Assembly (NCBI GenBank): GCA_029561555.1 | Contig: JAKQXH010000038.1 | Span: forward strand, 1 to 55,520 | Length of the DNA: 55,520 bases | DNA from: Candidatus Omnitrophota bacterium | Lineage (GTDB): Bacteria > Omnitrophota > Omnitrophia > Omnitrophales > Omnitrophaceae | Direction: 5' to 3' | Part shown: positions 24,132 through 33,474 of the stretch, one piece after another | How positions within the stretch are numbered: position 1 is the first letter of the stretch | How the letters are laid out: each line of letters opens with the position of its first letter | Notes under the pieces: generated by a model | Database searches by the model: none | Told to the model about the DNA's origin: nothing | What the model saw: only the letters and a program-made list of their open reading frames with translations | Program-made: the position numbers and the translations under genes

Positions 24132-24359
24132 TTATTGAAGCTGTTTCCCCGACTGCTTAATCAGCCATTCATCCAAAATATCTTTCTTGAAGCGCCACTG
24201 CCCCCCTACTTTCATCGCCGGGATATCGGTAGTCTTGATCAGGCGATAAATACTGATCGGATGCAAGCCCAGATACTTGGCCACTTCTTTGAGCGTCATG
24301 ATCTGAGTTCGCTCCCGCCGCTTAATAGGCTCATTCGGCGGTATTTCATTCGTTGTCAT
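24132..24359 (-). CDS. Excisionase/MerR-type HTH DNA-binding protein
   Basis: 75 residues. The centre, MTLKEVAKYLGLHPISIYRLI followed by KVGGQWRFKKDILDEWL, is the HTH_17 domain seen in excisionase-like and small MerR-like proteins (helix-turn-helix, then a beta wing with the GQWRF turn). AAAGGA precedes the ATG. It is co-directional with the NusG paralogue (36-nt gap), so it may control that operon rather than any mobile element; no integrase or phage gene is present. Confidence 0.82.
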   Translation of the reverse strand: MTTNEIPPNEPIKRRERTQIMTLKEVAKYLGLHPISIYRLIKTTDIPAMKVGGQWRFKKDILDEWLIKQSGKQLQ

Positions 24360-24423
24360 TTTGATCCGTCCTTTCCTTCAATATGCCCTGCTCCGGTTTA
24401 AAAATGTTTATTTTTACAATGAA

Positions 24424-24452
24424 ATAATAGCACTCAAGGTTACAATTTGCAA
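24424..24452 (-). promoter_or_regulatory. Promoter of the HTH-NusG operon
   Basis: Minus strand: TTGCAA (24447-24452), 17-bp spacer, TATTAT (24424-24429). The leader to the HTH start codon is about 60 nt. Confidence 0.55.
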
Positions 24453-24497
24453 TGTTTTTTTAACTAATGTTACTTATTGGCGTCTAATTTGACCTAT

Positions 24498-24515
24498 TGA
24501 TATCATTTGATATCA
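24498..24515. promoter_or_regulatory. Two TGATATCA palindromes one helical turn apart
   Basis: TGATATCA occurs at 24498-24505 and again at 24508-24515, a 10-bp centre spacing that puts both on one face of the helix. They lie between the divergent promoters of the HTH-NusG operon and lpxD, as an operator would. Confidence 0.45.
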
Positions 24516-24586
24516 CTCTAACCCTTTTAGAATAAGCAAGTTAGAAAAAACGGGCAATTTCAAACTTCGCAAGGCTTTCTATCCAT

Positions 24587-24615
24587 TTGACTTCCAAAAG
24601 TATAGATTTTATAAT
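24587..24615 (+). promoter_or_regulatory. Sigma-70 promoter for lpxD
   Basis: TTGACT (24587-24592), 17-bp spacer, perfect TATAAT (24610-24615). The start codon at 24643 is 27 nt past the -10. Confidence 0.7.
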
Positions 24616-24642
24616 TAAAATCCAAAAAACGGAGGCCGCAGA

Positions 24643-25686
24643 ATGAAAGTAAAAGAAATTGCCAGTCTAGTGGAAGGGAATATTTTAGGCGATGAGTCTT
24701 TGGAAATCTCCGGCGTAACCAGTACCGAATTCCCGAAAAACGGATATCTTTCTTTCGTCAATGAAGCCGGACAGCTCCGGGAGTTGGAAAACAGCGCGAT
24801 CCCCTGCTTCATTGCCCCACTCGAAAGCGCGTCGGAAAGCAAAACTTTGATCCGGGTCAAGAACCCCAAAAAAGCATGGGCTCAAATTTTATCCGTATTC
24901 TGCCCCCCGAAAAAATTCAAACCCGGCATATCCGAAAAAGCCTTCGTCAATCCCTCCGCAGAACTCGCACCCGACGTAACCGTCGAGCCGTTCGTTTACA
25001 TCGGCGAAAACGTAAAGATCGGGAAGGGCTCGGTGATCCGGGCGAATAGTTACATCGATTCGGACGTCACCATCGGAAGCGATGCCCTCATCCATCCGAA
25101 TGTCATGATCTACGACCATACCGTTATCGGGAATCACGTGATCATTCACGCGGGGACGGTAATCGGATCCGACGGATTCGGGTACGTCTTCACGGGGCGG
25201 GAACATTACAAAGTCCCCCAGATCGGGAACGTCATCATCGAAGACGAGGTTGAAATCGGCTCAAACGTCAGCGTGGACCGCGCGACGATCGGTTCCACGC
25301 TGATTCAGAAGGGCGTCAAACTGGACAATCTCGTTCAGGTCGCGCACAACGTTCAGATCGGCCAGAGTACCGTCGCGTCCTCACAAGTCGGGATTTCCGG
25401 AAGTTCAAAAATCGGGAATTGCGTCATCCTCGCCGGGCAGGTCGGGATCGCGGATCATTGCGAAATCGGGGACGGGGTCATTATCGGGGCCCAGGCGGGG
25501 CTTCCTTCCAAAAAGAAAATCCCGCCCCAAAAAGTCTATTTCGGCTCACCCGCAAGACCCTATGAAGTCGAGCGAAAAATCCTTGCGTCCCAGCCGTTTT
25601 TAGCCGATGCCGTCAAGAAAGTCCGGGAACTCGAAAAGAAAATCGAGCGGCTTGAGAAAAACGCGAATTGCGCCGGGAAAGCGTGA
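24643..25686 (+). CDS. lpxD: UDP-3-O-acylglucosamine N-acyltransferase
   Basis: 347 residues. The N-terminal uridine-binding domain (KVKEIASLVEGNILGD) is followed by a left-handed beta helix of hexapeptide repeats (about 105-285), with the LpxD signatures IIHAGTVIGSDGFGY (167-181), VSVDRATIGST and the catalytic-type His235 in QVAHNVQIG. A C-terminal coiled segment (VRELEKKIERLEKN) ends the protein. It adds the second N-linked acyl chain in lipid A synthesis at the inner membrane. It stands alone, away from lpxA, lpxC and fabZ, with its own strong promoter. Confidence 0.94.
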   Translation: MKVKEIASLVEGNILGDESLEISGVTSTEFPKNGYLSFVNEAGQLRELENSAIPCFIAPLESASESKTLIRVKNPKKAWAQILSVFCPPKKFKPGISEKAFVNPSAELAPDVTVEPFVYIGENVKIGKGSVIRANSYIDSDVTIGSDALIHPNVMIYDHTVIGNHVIIHAGTVIGSDGFGYVFTGREHYKVPQIGNVIIEDEVEIGSNVSVDRATIGSTLIQKGVKLDNLVQVAHNVQIGQSTVASSQVGISGSSKIGNCVILAGQVGIADHCEIGDGVIIGAQAGLPSKKKIPPQKVYFGSPARPYEVERKILASQPFLADAVKKVRELEKKIERLEKNANCAGKA

Positions 25687-25709
25687 TTTGGAATTGCCGG
25701 GCGGCGGGA

Positions 25710-26282
25710 TTATTTTCGCTGACTGATCAGGCTCAAAAATTCCTGCCGTGAGCGGGGATCGGAACGGAACACCCCGAGCATCGAACTGGTAACGCAAATC
25801 ACGTTATTTTTCTCGACCCCTCTCATCGCCATGCAAAGATGCAGCGCTTCGATTACGACGCTCACCCCCTGCGGCGCGAGCAACTCCATCAGGCACTCGG
25901 CGATCTGGCTGGTCAGGCGTTCCTGGACCTGAAGCCTTCTCGCGAAGACGTCCACGAGGCGGGGGATTTTGCTTAATCCGATGATCTTCCCTTTGGGGAT
26001 ATAAGCGACATGGCATTTCCCGTAAAAAGGCAGCAGGTGATGCTCGCAAAGGCTGAACAGTTCGATGTCCTTGACCAGCACCATTTCATCGTATTTCTCT
26101 TCAAAAATCGCGCCGTTCAGCACTTTTTGGATATCCGTCCCGTATCCGCTGGTCAAATACTTGAGAGACTCGACGACCCGCGCCGGTGTTTTTTCAAGGC
26201 CGCTTCGAGAGGGATTTTCCCCTAATTCAATCAAAAAACGGCGAATCATTCCCTGCATATCCGAAGAAAAAGCATTGTCCAT
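25710..26282 (-). CDS. folE: GTP cyclohydrolase I
   Basis: 190 residues, type IA enzyme. Zinc ligands are Cys79 and His82 in [10 protein letters not shown], and Cys150 in [31 protein letters not shown] and the GVEKNN loop are diagnostic. It converts GTP to dihydroneopterin triphosphate for folate and related pterins. The start was moved in from the longer open frame to the ATG at 26282, which has AGGAG upstream and gives the usual length; the extra upstream frame lies over the mrp gene. It lies 10 nt after the Mrp ATPase gene, in one operon. Confidence 0.95.
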   Translation of the reverse strand: MDNAFSSDMQGMIRRFLIELGENPSRSGLEKTPARVVESLKYLTSGYGTDIQKVLNGAIFEEKYDEMVLVKDIELFSLCEHHLLPFYGKCHVAYIPKGKIIGLSKIPRLVDVFARRLQVQERLTSQIAECLMELLAPQGVSVVIEALHLCMAMRGVEKNNVICVTSSMLGVFRSDPRSRQEFLSLISQRK

Positions 26283-26292
26283 GCGCGCGCTC

Positions 26293-27363
26293 CTAAAGTA
26301 TTTTTTCTGTTTGCATGCGGCCACAGCCCCGGCAATTCCCTCTGAACTCACGGTCAATCCGGCCGGCAATATGAAGAAATCGCCGGGCGATCTCGGAGTC
26401 GGGATTCGCCGATACAACCGGTTCCCCCAAATCCCCCCCTTCCCGCACGATCGGGTCCAAAGGGATCTCGCCCAGAAAAGGAAGGCCCAGCTCATCGGCA
26501 GTGCGCTTCCCTCCTCCCCGGCCGAAAATTTCGGCTGATTGGCCGCAATGGCCGCAAATAAAATAACTCATATTTTCGACAATTCCCAAAATCGGGACTT
26601 CCGTTTTCCGGAACATGGAAATTCCCCGCCGGACATCCTGCAGGCTCACCTCCTGCGGGGTGGTCACAAACAAAGCCCCGCCGACCGGAACGGTTTGCGA
26701 AAGGGACAATTGAACGTCCCCCGTCCCAGGCGGAAGGTCAATCAGCAAGTAATCCAAATTTCCCCAAATAACGTCTTTTAAAAATTTCCGGACCGCCTCA
26801 TGAAGCATGGGCCCCCTCCAGATAACCGCCTCGTGACGGGGGATCAGAAATCCCATCGACATGATTTGAATGCCGTATTTCCGGGCCGGCACGATTCTTT
26901 CATTTTCAACCGCTTCGATCCTCGAAACCCCAAGCATCGTCGGGATATTCGGGCCGTAGATATCCCCGTCCATCAGTCCGACCGAAGCGCCCAGGCGGGA
27001 CAAGGCCAGCGCCAAATTAACGCTAACGGTTGTCTTTCCGACCCCTCCTTTCCCGCTCGCGACCGCAATGATATTTTTCACTCCCGGCATCCCGGCCGGC
27101 GCATTCGGGGAAGATTGGACGGCAGACGTTAACCGGACTTCCGCTTTCCTCACTCCTTCGACTCCCAGCAGGGCCTCTTCGGCCCGGTGTTTGATGACAC
27201 CTTTTAAAGGGCATGCGGGAGTCGTCAATTCCAGAGTCAAAAAAACCGCATCGCCGTCCGCGCGCAAATCCTTGACAAACCCCAGGCTGACGATGTCCCG
27301 GTGCAGTTCCGGATCTTCGACCTTGCTCAAGGCTTCTATAAGACTTCTGTGTTGAATCGCCAT
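26293..27363 (-). CDS. mrp: Mrp/NBP35 family iron-sulfur carrier ATPase
   Basis: 356 residues. A MIP18/DUF59 domain (about 1-85, [16 protein letters not shown]) precedes a deviant Walker A P-loop, [20 protein letters not shown] (102-121), and [17 protein letters not shown]. The paired cysteines for Fe-S transfer are in [10 protein letters not shown]. It acts as a scaffold or carrier for iron-sulfur clusters in the cytoplasm. A further cysteine group lies at the C-terminal end (GNCRGCGRM). The ATG at 27363 was chosen over one at 27372; neither has a strong ribosome site. folE follows after 10 nt. Confidence 0.92.
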   Translation of the reverse strand: MAIQHRSLIEALSKVEDPELHRDIVSLGFVKDLRADGDAVFLTLELTTPACPLKGVIKHRAEEALLGVEGVRKAEVRLTSAVQSSPNAPAGMPGVKNIIAVASGKGGVGKTTVSVNLALALSRLGASVGLMDGDIYGPNIPTMLGVSRIEAVENERIVPARKYGIQIMSMGFLIPRHEAVIWRGPMLHEAVRKFLKDVIWGNLDYLLIDLPPGTGDVQLSLSQTVPVGGALFVTTPQEVSLQDVRRGISMFRKTEVPILGIVENMSYFICGHCGQSAEIFGRGGGKRTADELGLPFLGEIPLDPIVREGGDLGEPVVSANPDSEIARRFLHIAGRIDREFRGNCRGCGRMQTEKIL

Positions 27364-27391
27364 ATCGTCCATCCCGGTTAATTTGAAGGGC

Positions 27392-27420
27392 AATATAGCA
27401 TTTTCAATCGGCCAAAACAA
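27392..27420 (-). promoter_or_regulatory. Promoter of the mrp-folE operon
   Basis: Minus strand: TTGTTT (27415-27420), 17-bp spacer, TATATT (27392-27397) with a TGC extension. This separates mrp-folE from the polysaccharide operon upstream. Confidence 0.5.
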
Positions 27421-27501
27421 GCTCGCCGGACGGGATGCCGATTAAAACTCAAAAAACAGAATCGAATCCGGAATTTGCGGGTATTGAAACGAAGGCGAAA
27501 G

Positions 27502-29529
27502 CTAAAAAATCTCCGCGGACGGGACATAATCGTTCCTGACGAAAATCTTCCGCAGCCGCTCGAATGCCGCGATACTGTGCCGATACATCGTCAGGCTGAT
27601 CGAAGAGGAAATTTCCTTGGCGCGGTAATAGGAATTCAAGCCTTCTTTGAACAAGGGCATCTCGGTGATTTCTTTTTCGTAAATCACACTTTCGGCCATC
27701 GCCCGGTTAAAACAGAAGATCGCGTAATACATTCTCAGGAAAGGATTGACCGGGCTTTTCTCGATCGCCCGGCAGAATTCGGTTTTTGCCCGGTCAAACA
27801 TCCGCATTTTTTCGTAGGAACGGGCCAGGCCATAGTAGTACATCCCCTGCGAGGGATTCAGCAAAATGGCTCTTTGAATTTCCTGAAGCGCGGCTTCCAT
27901 TTTTTCGGGGTTATATTTCTCGCCGTCATAAAAAGCCTCTTTTTCCATCGCGAGGCCGAGCCAATAATGATAATCCGCGTTCTGAGGGTCAAGCCAAATT
28001 GCCCTTTCCAGATTCGGAACATAGTATTTCCCGTCGTGGCGGACTTCGAATTTTGCCAGATAAGGTTTCGTCAGGAAAAGGATCCAAATCAAAACCAGGA
28101 TATTCATCCCCCCTCCGAACAAAACACGTTTCCACGGCCGGTCAAAATCAATCTTCCGAAGACAGTTGGGGGCCCCGTTCATTTCGTTCTGAAATTGCTT
28201 GAGTTTTACAGCAAAACCGGCAAACATCGCGAAATAGACCGCGCAGGCGGTGGTCTTCAACGGAAAATCATACAAGCTCATCAAAATCATGAAAGTAATC
28301 GCGCCCAAGGCCGCCGCCCCGTTGTAACGGATGTACGGATCCCATGCGTTCGAGCGGATCGGCCACGTCTCGAGGAAAAAGCTTCCGATCATGAGAAAAA
28401 AAACCGCCCCCCCTAAAATGCCCGTCTCTAAAAACAATTCCAGCCAATCGTTATGGGCGTGATTCCAAAAACCGTAAAGGGCGGGCACCGGGGCCTTGGC
28501 CCCTTCAAACACATATTGAAAAGTCCCCAACCCCGTTCCCAAAAGCGGATGATGCCTGAACAATTGAGTGAAAGCGTTTTGCCAGACCAAAATTCTGGAA
28601 GTCAAACTGACGTCGTCTTTCTGGAAAACGGTCCCCAACTCGTCAAGGATCGGCCCCAATCCGATCCAGACCAGCATCAACACCGCGGACACGATGAACA
28701 GGACCAGAAAAGCAACCGACCTCGTCCTTTTTTTCTCCGCCAGAATCCCCCAATAGAAGATAAAGAGCGAAAGAGTGAAAAGAATAATCCCTCCCCGCGA
28801 GAGCGACATGAAAAGCGCGACGCTCGAGACCGCCAGGGCAAAGATCAGAAACAGTTTCTCCTCATACCGCTTCGAACGGTGATGGGAAGTCTTTTTGGCA
28901 TTCAGATAAAACATCCTGCCTAAAATCAGCAAAACCACCATGCCGATAAAAGCGGCAAAATGATTCGGATTGATAAAGGTGGAAAAAAAGGTCGTCAGAA
29001 AAGTTTTTCCGTATTCGATCTCGTAAAACCAGAGGACCTTGTCCGCCTGAGCGAGCTTCTGAATGATCCCCAGAAGAGAAGCCGCAAACGCCAGAACGAG
29101 GATCGCTCTTTCCAGAACCGAAATATGTTTTTCCGTCTGGACAAAGCTCAGGACCAGCCAGAAAACCAGAAAATAAATCCCGTATTTCATCAGCGAATCG
29201 ATCGTCGCATGGACATATGCGCTTTGGCTGAGGCCCCAAAATGACCCGGAAGGCATCAGGACTTGAAGAACCCCGACCAGCAGAAACAGCACGGCCCATA
29301 AATTCACCCGGGAACGGGTCCATGTCAGGGAATGGCCCCAAAAAACAGAGCGGTTAAACCAGACCAGAAAAGCGCCGATAACCGTCATCTGAACAATATA
29401 GAGAGGAACGGACCGATTGGACGCCAAAGCCAACGGCGTAAAGCCGATTAAAATAAAAAATCCAATCCAGACAAAAGCTTTGAGGACTTTTTCCCAGGTA
29501 AACAGCACTCGAAACGATCGAGGGCTCAT
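27502..29529 (-). CDS. O-antigen ligase/polymerase (Wzy/WaaL type) with C-terminal TPRs
   Basis: 675 residues. About eleven to twelve membrane segments occupy 1-440. The family motif lies in the large periplasmic loop: SLTSRILVWQNAF, PLLGTGLGTFQYVF and FWNHAHNDWLELFLETG, with the catalytic-type His in NHAHNDW. After the last membrane span (about 455-475) come TPR-like helices (LERAIWLDPQNADYHYWLGL, RAILLNPSQGMYYYGLARSY). Such proteins polymerise or transfer undecaprenyl-linked glycans on the periplasmic face. It is the last gene of the export operon, 18 nt after the tyrosine kinase gene. Confidence 0.88.
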   Translation of the reverse strand: MSPRSFRVLFTWEKVLKAFVWIGFFILIGFTPLALASNRSVPLYIVQMTVIGAFLVWFNRSVFWGHSLTWTRSRVNLWAVLFLLVGVLQVLMPSGSFWGLSQSAYVHATIDSLMKYGIYFLVFWLVLSFVQTEKHISVLERAILVLAFAASLLGIIQKLAQADKVLWFYEIEYGKTFLTTFFSTFINPNHFAAFIGMVVLLILGRMFYLNAKKTSHHRSKRYEEKLFLIFALAVSSVALFMSLSRGGIILFTLSLFIFYWGILAEKKRTRSVAFLVLFIVSAVLMLVWIGLGPILDELGTVFQKDDVSLTSRILVWQNAFTQLFRHHPLLGTGLGTFQYVFEGAKAPVPALYGFWNHAHNDWLELFLETGILGGAVFFLMIGSFFLETWPIRSNAWDPYIRYNGAAALGAITFMILMSLYDFPLKTTACAVYFAMFAGFAVKLKQFQNEMNGAPNCLRKIDFDRPWKRVLFGGGMNILVLIWILFLTKPYLAKFEVRHDGKYYVPNLERAIWLDPQNADYHYWLGLAMEKEAFYDGEKYNPEKMEAALQEIQRAILLNPSQGMYYYGLARSYEKMRMFDRAKTEFCRAIEKSPVNPFLRMYYAIFCFNRAMAESVIYEKEITEMPLFKEGLNSYYRAKEISSSISLTMYRHSIAAFERLRKIFVRNDYVPSAEIF

Positions 29530-29547
29530 TCCATTCTCCCTTTTGAA

Positions 29548-31398
29548 TTATGAACTCTTGGAAGTCGCATCTTTCCCGTCCTCTTTTTTCCCGAAATCCT
29601 GGTGTTTCCTGCCGTAATAGCGCTGGCTATAGGCGTAATAACGATAAGAAGGCTCATCCCGGTCCATATCCACCCGGTTGAGGACGACTCCCAGGAGTTT
29701 CATGCCGGTCTCCATCAAACGCTGTTTGACTTTTTTGACAATGTTCCGGCTGATCCTCCGGGAATCGATCAGAAGGACCACTCCGTCCACCTTGGTCCCG
29801 ATCACCAGGCTGTCCGCCAATCCGCTCACCGGAGGGCTGTCGATAATAACGCGATCGTATTTTTCTTTGGCCTCGCGGATAAAATTCTCCATCCGGTAGG
29901 AAGAGAAAAGCTCCATGGGATTCGGAGACAAAGCCCCCGCCGCCACGATATCCAGGCCTTCAATGGCGGTTTTCTGAATGATCTCCGAAAAATCGATATT
30001 GCTCGTGAGATAATTGGTCAGCCCGGTCAGATTTTGCGCCCCCGCGACCAGATGAACCGTCGGATGCCTGACGTCCCCGTCCACCAAAAGCACTTTCTCG
30101 CTGTCCCGGAGAAAACAGGAAGCCAGATTACTCGAAAAAAGGCTTTTGCCTTCCGCCGGAACGCAACTGGTGATGAGAAGGCATTTCAGCGAGCCCGGCG
30201 CCCCGGAGAAATTGACGCTGACTTTGACCATGCGGAAAGATTCGGCAATGTCGGACAGGGAGTTGTAATGCACCCAAAACGCTTTTTGGTGAACTTCCTT
30301 CGTCGGTTTCTTGATCGCGGGGATCAGCCCCAGAAAAGGCAGTTGAACGAATTTCTCGACGTCCTCCTGAGACTTGATCGTATCGTCCAGATAATCGATC
30401 AGAAAGATAAACCCCGCCGTCACCACAAAAGCGCCCAATCCCGCGAGCAGAATAATCGTGAACCGCTTGGGACCGGTCGGAATCGTCGGGATCACGGCTT
30501 CGCGCAAAACGCGGACATTGTTGACCTGAAGTTTGCTTGCCAGGGAAGTCTTGAGGTTCCGGACGATATTGTCCTGTTCGATCTTGATCCGGTCCTGGAT
30601 GAATTTCAGATTGGCCTTCGCCTGAATGACTTTCGGATGTTTTTTCTTATACGTTTCCTTCAGGCGGATCAGTTCCGCCTCGGCTTCCGCGGCCTTCGTC
30701 TGAAGCTGCCGGATCAAGGGATCGTTAACCACCGAAGGAAGCGTCCCCGCGATTTCCTGCTTCGACACGTCCTGAAGCTGGCCGTAAGGAGTCTGAAGCT
30801 GGACGTTTTGGGCATCTTCGGGAAAAAATTGTAAAAGTTCTTTGGGCATATAAAGCTTTTCCTTCAGCGCCTGCTTGACATAAGCCCTTGCGATCGCGTT
30901 GGCCACTTCACGGCAAAGCACCTTGTTCGGACCGCTGTAGGAAATGATGAAAATCTGGGTGTCCCGGATGCGCCGGATACTCAAATCGCCGAGGACAATC
31001 CCCACCGCGATTCTCATGGCACGATCCGGCTGCAAATCCTCGGTCACCTTGATCTTTTTCAACGCAAGGAGGGGCTCCAAAAGATTATTGTCCTGAATCG
31101 CGTTTTCGATCAGCTTGGGATTCCGGATCAATTCGATCTGGGTGTTGTAATAAATCGCGTCCTGCTGGACCGCGTTTTGGTCCTTCAATTCGGCGTATGC
31201 GGTGGGTTCCTGCTCTTTCTGTATCAGAAGCTGGCTGGACGATTCGTACAAATCCGGAAGTTTATAGGCATAGATCGCGGCCAGGCTCAAGGCAATCACC
31301 ATGACGGCCAGAAGAATTTTGAAATGCCTACGGAGGAGATAGAGATAGTGCTGGATATCGACCTCTTCCTGCACGTAACTGAACTGCTCCATCTCCAT
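29548..31398 (-). CDS. Wzc-type polysaccharide co-polymerase and BY-kinase
   Basis: 616 residues. An N-terminal Wzz domain has a first membrane helix (about 28-46), a long periplasmic part with coiled coil (LRLKETYKKKHPKVIQAK region) and a second helix before FLIDYLDDTIKS. The cytoplasmic kinase has Walker A (TSCVPAEGKSLFSSNLA), Walker A' (VLLVDGDVRHP) and Walker B (RVIIDSPPVSGLAD). A tyrosine cluster, SYRYYAYSQRYYGRK, near the end is the autophosphorylation tail. It sets chain length together with Wza. The ATG at 31398 has GGAAGG upstream. Confidence 0.93.
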   Translation of the reverse strand: MEMEQFSYVQEEVDIQHYLYLLRRHFKILLAVMVIALSLAAIYAYKLPDLYESSSQLLIQKEQEPTAYAELKDQNAVQQDAIYYNTQIELIRNPKLIENAIQDNNLLEPLLALKKIKVTEDLQPDRAMRIAVGIVLGDLSIRRIRDTQIFIISYSGPNKVLCREVANAIARAYVKQALKEKLYMPKELLQFFPEDAQNVQLQTPYGQLQDVSKQEIAGTLPSVVNDPLIRQLQTKAAEAEAELIRLKETYKKKHPKVIQAKANLKFIQDRIKIEQDNIVRNLKTSLASKLQVNNVRVLREAVIPTIPTGPKRFTIILLAGLGAFVVTAGFIFLIDYLDDTIKSQEDVEKFVQLPFLGLIPAIKKPTKEVHQKAFWVHYNSLSDIAESFRMVKVSVNFSGAPGSLKCLLITSCVPAEGKSLFSSNLASCFLRDSEKVLLVDGDVRHPTVHLVAGAQNLTGLTNYLTSNIDFSEIIQKTAIEGLDIVAAGALSPNPMELFSSYRMENFIREAKEKYDRVIIDSPPVSGLADSLVIGTKVDGVVLLIDSRRISRNIVKKVKQRLMETGMKLLGVVLNRVDMDRDEPSYRYYAYSQRYYGRKHQDFGKKEDGKDATSKSS

Positions 31399-31446
31399 CG
31401 AGCCTTCCTCCGAAATCCTTCCCGTTGATTTCAAAAATTCATTTCA

Positions 31447-32076
31447 CTAAAACCAGCTTTGCTGAACGACGATAATATCATTTGCCTTGAGCGGCACGTC
31501 CCTTTTCTTGCCTTTGATCACATCTTCCCCGTTCACCTGATAAACTTTCCGCTGCCCGCCCTCGGTCCGGATGATTTTAATCTTTTTGATATTGGCCAGC
31601 GCCGAAAATCCGCCGGCTTTCGCGATCGCCTCCAGAAGCGTCGTCTCCCCTTCCTGAGATTCCAACTCGTAAGTCCCCGGCCGGTTCACCTCTCCCAGAA
31701 TGGAGACCGAAACCTCGTGATAGCGTTTCACCTTCACATATACCTGCGGATTGACCAGATAATCCTTTTCCAGAAGCACTTTCATTTTCCGTTCCATGGC
31801 GGACACCGAAAGTCCCTGGACCTGGATTTCGCCCAAAAGGGGGAAACTGATCGTCCCCGTCCGCGTCACGGTCACTTCCCGGCTCAAGTCCCGGTCCGGA
31901 TAAACTTCAATCTCAAGGATATCCTTGGGGTTGATGCGATAATCCAGTTCGACCTCTTCAAGAGGAGCCTCCTGCGCACTTCCCGGGACTTTCTCGGAAT
32001 AAAGTTTTTCCACTCCGCCGGCGCATCCGCCGGCGATAACTGCCGCGCACAGGAAAAACAAGAAGCTTTCTCTCAT
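31447..32076 (-). CDS. Wza-type polysaccharide export lipoprotein
   Basis: 209 residues. A lipobox, VIAGGC with Cys18, ends the signal peptide. The Poly_export domain follows (DYRINPKDILEIEVYPDRDLSREVTV, with TISFPLLGEIQVQGLS), and one SLBB domain (VSVSILGEVNRPGTYELE to AGGFSALANIKKI) completes it. It is shorter than E. coli Wza because it lacks the extra SLBB and the C-terminal amphipathic helix, so a separate outer-membrane channel is probably needed; the barrel encoded just upstream is the candidate. Confidence 0.93.
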   Translation of the reverse strand: MRESFLFFLCAAVIAGGCAGGVEKLYSEKVPGSAQEAPLEEVELDYRINPKDILEIEVYPDRDLSREVTVTRTGTISFPLLGEIQVQGLSVSAMERKMKVLLEKDYLVNPQVYVKVKRYHEVSVSILGEVNRPGTYELESQEGETTLLEAIAKAGGFSALANIKKIKIIRTEGGQRKVYQVNGEDVIKGKKRDVPLKANDIIVVQQSWF

Positions 32077-32121
32077 GATTCGTTCTCCGGCCCTTTCACT
32101 GCTTCGGGCAATACTTGGATT

Positions 32122-33474
32122 CTAAACCGAAAGTTCAACCTCCACCAGATAAACGTGATTCTTCCGATACCCGTCCGAATTAAAAGAAGAATTCCGGTAG
32201 TCAAAAGCGTACCGCAAGCCGATCGACAAATTACGCCACAGCTCGTATCGAACCCCGATCTGGGTATTATAAAAGTAGTCTTTCTTGGTCACAATCCCTT
32301 CCGCCGGATAAAAACGCCGGGGGTATTCATTCCGCCGGGCTCCGATCTGCCAGAAAGACGATAACCGTTTCAGCAGCTGCCTTGTGATGCTGAGCGTGAT
32401 ATTTTTCGGAAGGAAATAGCTGGACCCCGCGTAGGAATTTTCCGTCGAGGATCCCGCGATGATCTGGATCACCGTTTTGGGACCCGGCCGGTACAGGTAG
32501 ACATTTTCGAGAAAAAGCCCGGTGTAATTTTTCACAAACGCCGGATGTTCGCTCATGTTCTTTCTTATGACTCCCACATTGATATACGCCGAGGATTTCC
32601 TTGTCAGATTCCCGCGGACGCCGACGGTCAGCCGCAGGTTGGTGGCGTAATAACTGCGCCGGCTCCCTCCCGTGGATTTCCCGATACCGGTTTGGAAAAA
32701 CAACGAGGTTTTCGGCGTCAGATAATAGCTGAACCGGGGCAGAAACCACTGATCCTGCGAACTGTTCTCCCGTTGCGCTTCGGCGGTAAAATGGCGGTTG
32801 TAAAAAGCATATTCGAAGGCCGTCGAAAAATTTTTGTTCAGGAAATATTCCATCTCCCCGCCCACGTTATTTTCCGTCCGGAGGGTGAAGTTGGTCGTTT
32901 CACTGGTGGCCCGGTCATTGCCCCGGAACAGGCCGTACCGGCCGCGAACAAACGTTTTCTTCCCGATGGGCACTTCCAGCCTCGTCCCAAACCGCTGCAT
33001 CACCCGCGTCACTTCATTCCCCTTCTGGTGAAACCTTGCCGGGACTTCCACCGTCGGACTGTAACTGGCCCGCAGTTTGACGCGCTCTCCGCTCAAGTCC
33101 AGATCCGTCAGTGAAGTGACATTGTACACAATGGATCCCTTCTCGGAAGGATGCCTCTCATCGAAATAATTCGAATCGTAACTGGTCTCGTACCTGAGCC
33201 GCTGAGCGAACCGTTTCCGTTTTCTTTTCTCGAGTTCAAGCTTGAGCGCCTCCACCCGCGCCCGTCGTTCCGCGGCCCGGAGTTTTTTATAGCCTTTCTG
33301 CTGGATCGCGAGAAGCTCGGCCTCATTTTCCACGTCCTGCTCCTGCGCCAGCGAATCAACGGACCCGATAATGTCCCGGTCCACCTTGTCCGCCGCTTTC
33401 AGAAACCCCACCGGAGAAGCCCACCAGATCAAAAGCAGAAAAACCGAAACCTCTTTCAGCTCCCGGGAAATCAT
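32122..33474 (-). CDS. Outer-membrane beta-barrel of a polysaccharide export system
   Basis: 450 residues. After a signal sequence (about 1-27) comes a basic coiled-coil stretch (LRAAERRARVEALKLELEKRKRKR) and then alternating amphipathic strands to the end, rich in aromatic residues and with long loops (LRYETSYDSNYFDERHP, RGRYGLFRGNDRAT). The C-terminus is LVEVELSV, ending in a hydrophobic residue as barrel proteins do. The architecture matches the outer-membrane barrels in Wza-lacking or short-Wza exopolysaccharide operons. The start overlaps the TPR gene's stop by 4 nt. Confidence 0.8.
   Translation of the reverse strand: MISRELKEVSVFLLLIWWASPVGFLKAADKVDRDIIGSVDSLAQEQDVENEAELLAIQQKGYKKLRAAERRARVEALKLELEKRKRKRFAQRLRYETSYDSNYFDERHPSEKGSIVYNVTSLTDLDLSGERVKLRASYSPTVEVPARFHQKGNEVTRVMQRFGTRLEVPIGKKTFVRGRYGLFRGNDRATSETTNFTLRTENNVGGEMEYFLNKNFSTAFEYAFYNRHFTAEAQRENSSQDQWFLPRFSYYLTPKTSLFFQTGIGKSTGGSRRSYYATNLRLTVGVRGNLTRKSSAYINVGVIRKNMSEHPAFVKNYTGLFLENVYLYRPGPKTVIQIIAGSSTENSYAGSSYFLPKNITLSITRQLLKRLSSFWQIGARRNEYPRRFYPAEGIVTKKDYFYNTQIGVRYELWRNLSIGLRYAFDYRNSSFNSDGYRKNHVYLVEVELSV

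Noticed and set aside
24132..24359. The excisionase-like HTH protein as a sign of a mobile element
   Set aside because: No integrase, attachment repeats or phage genes are near, and it forms an operon with the NusG paralogue.
29602..30834. A 410-residue plus-strand frame opposite the Wzc-type kinase gene
   Set aside because: Composition (His, Asp and Arg rich, no domains) and complete overlap with a well-supported gene mark it as antisense noise.
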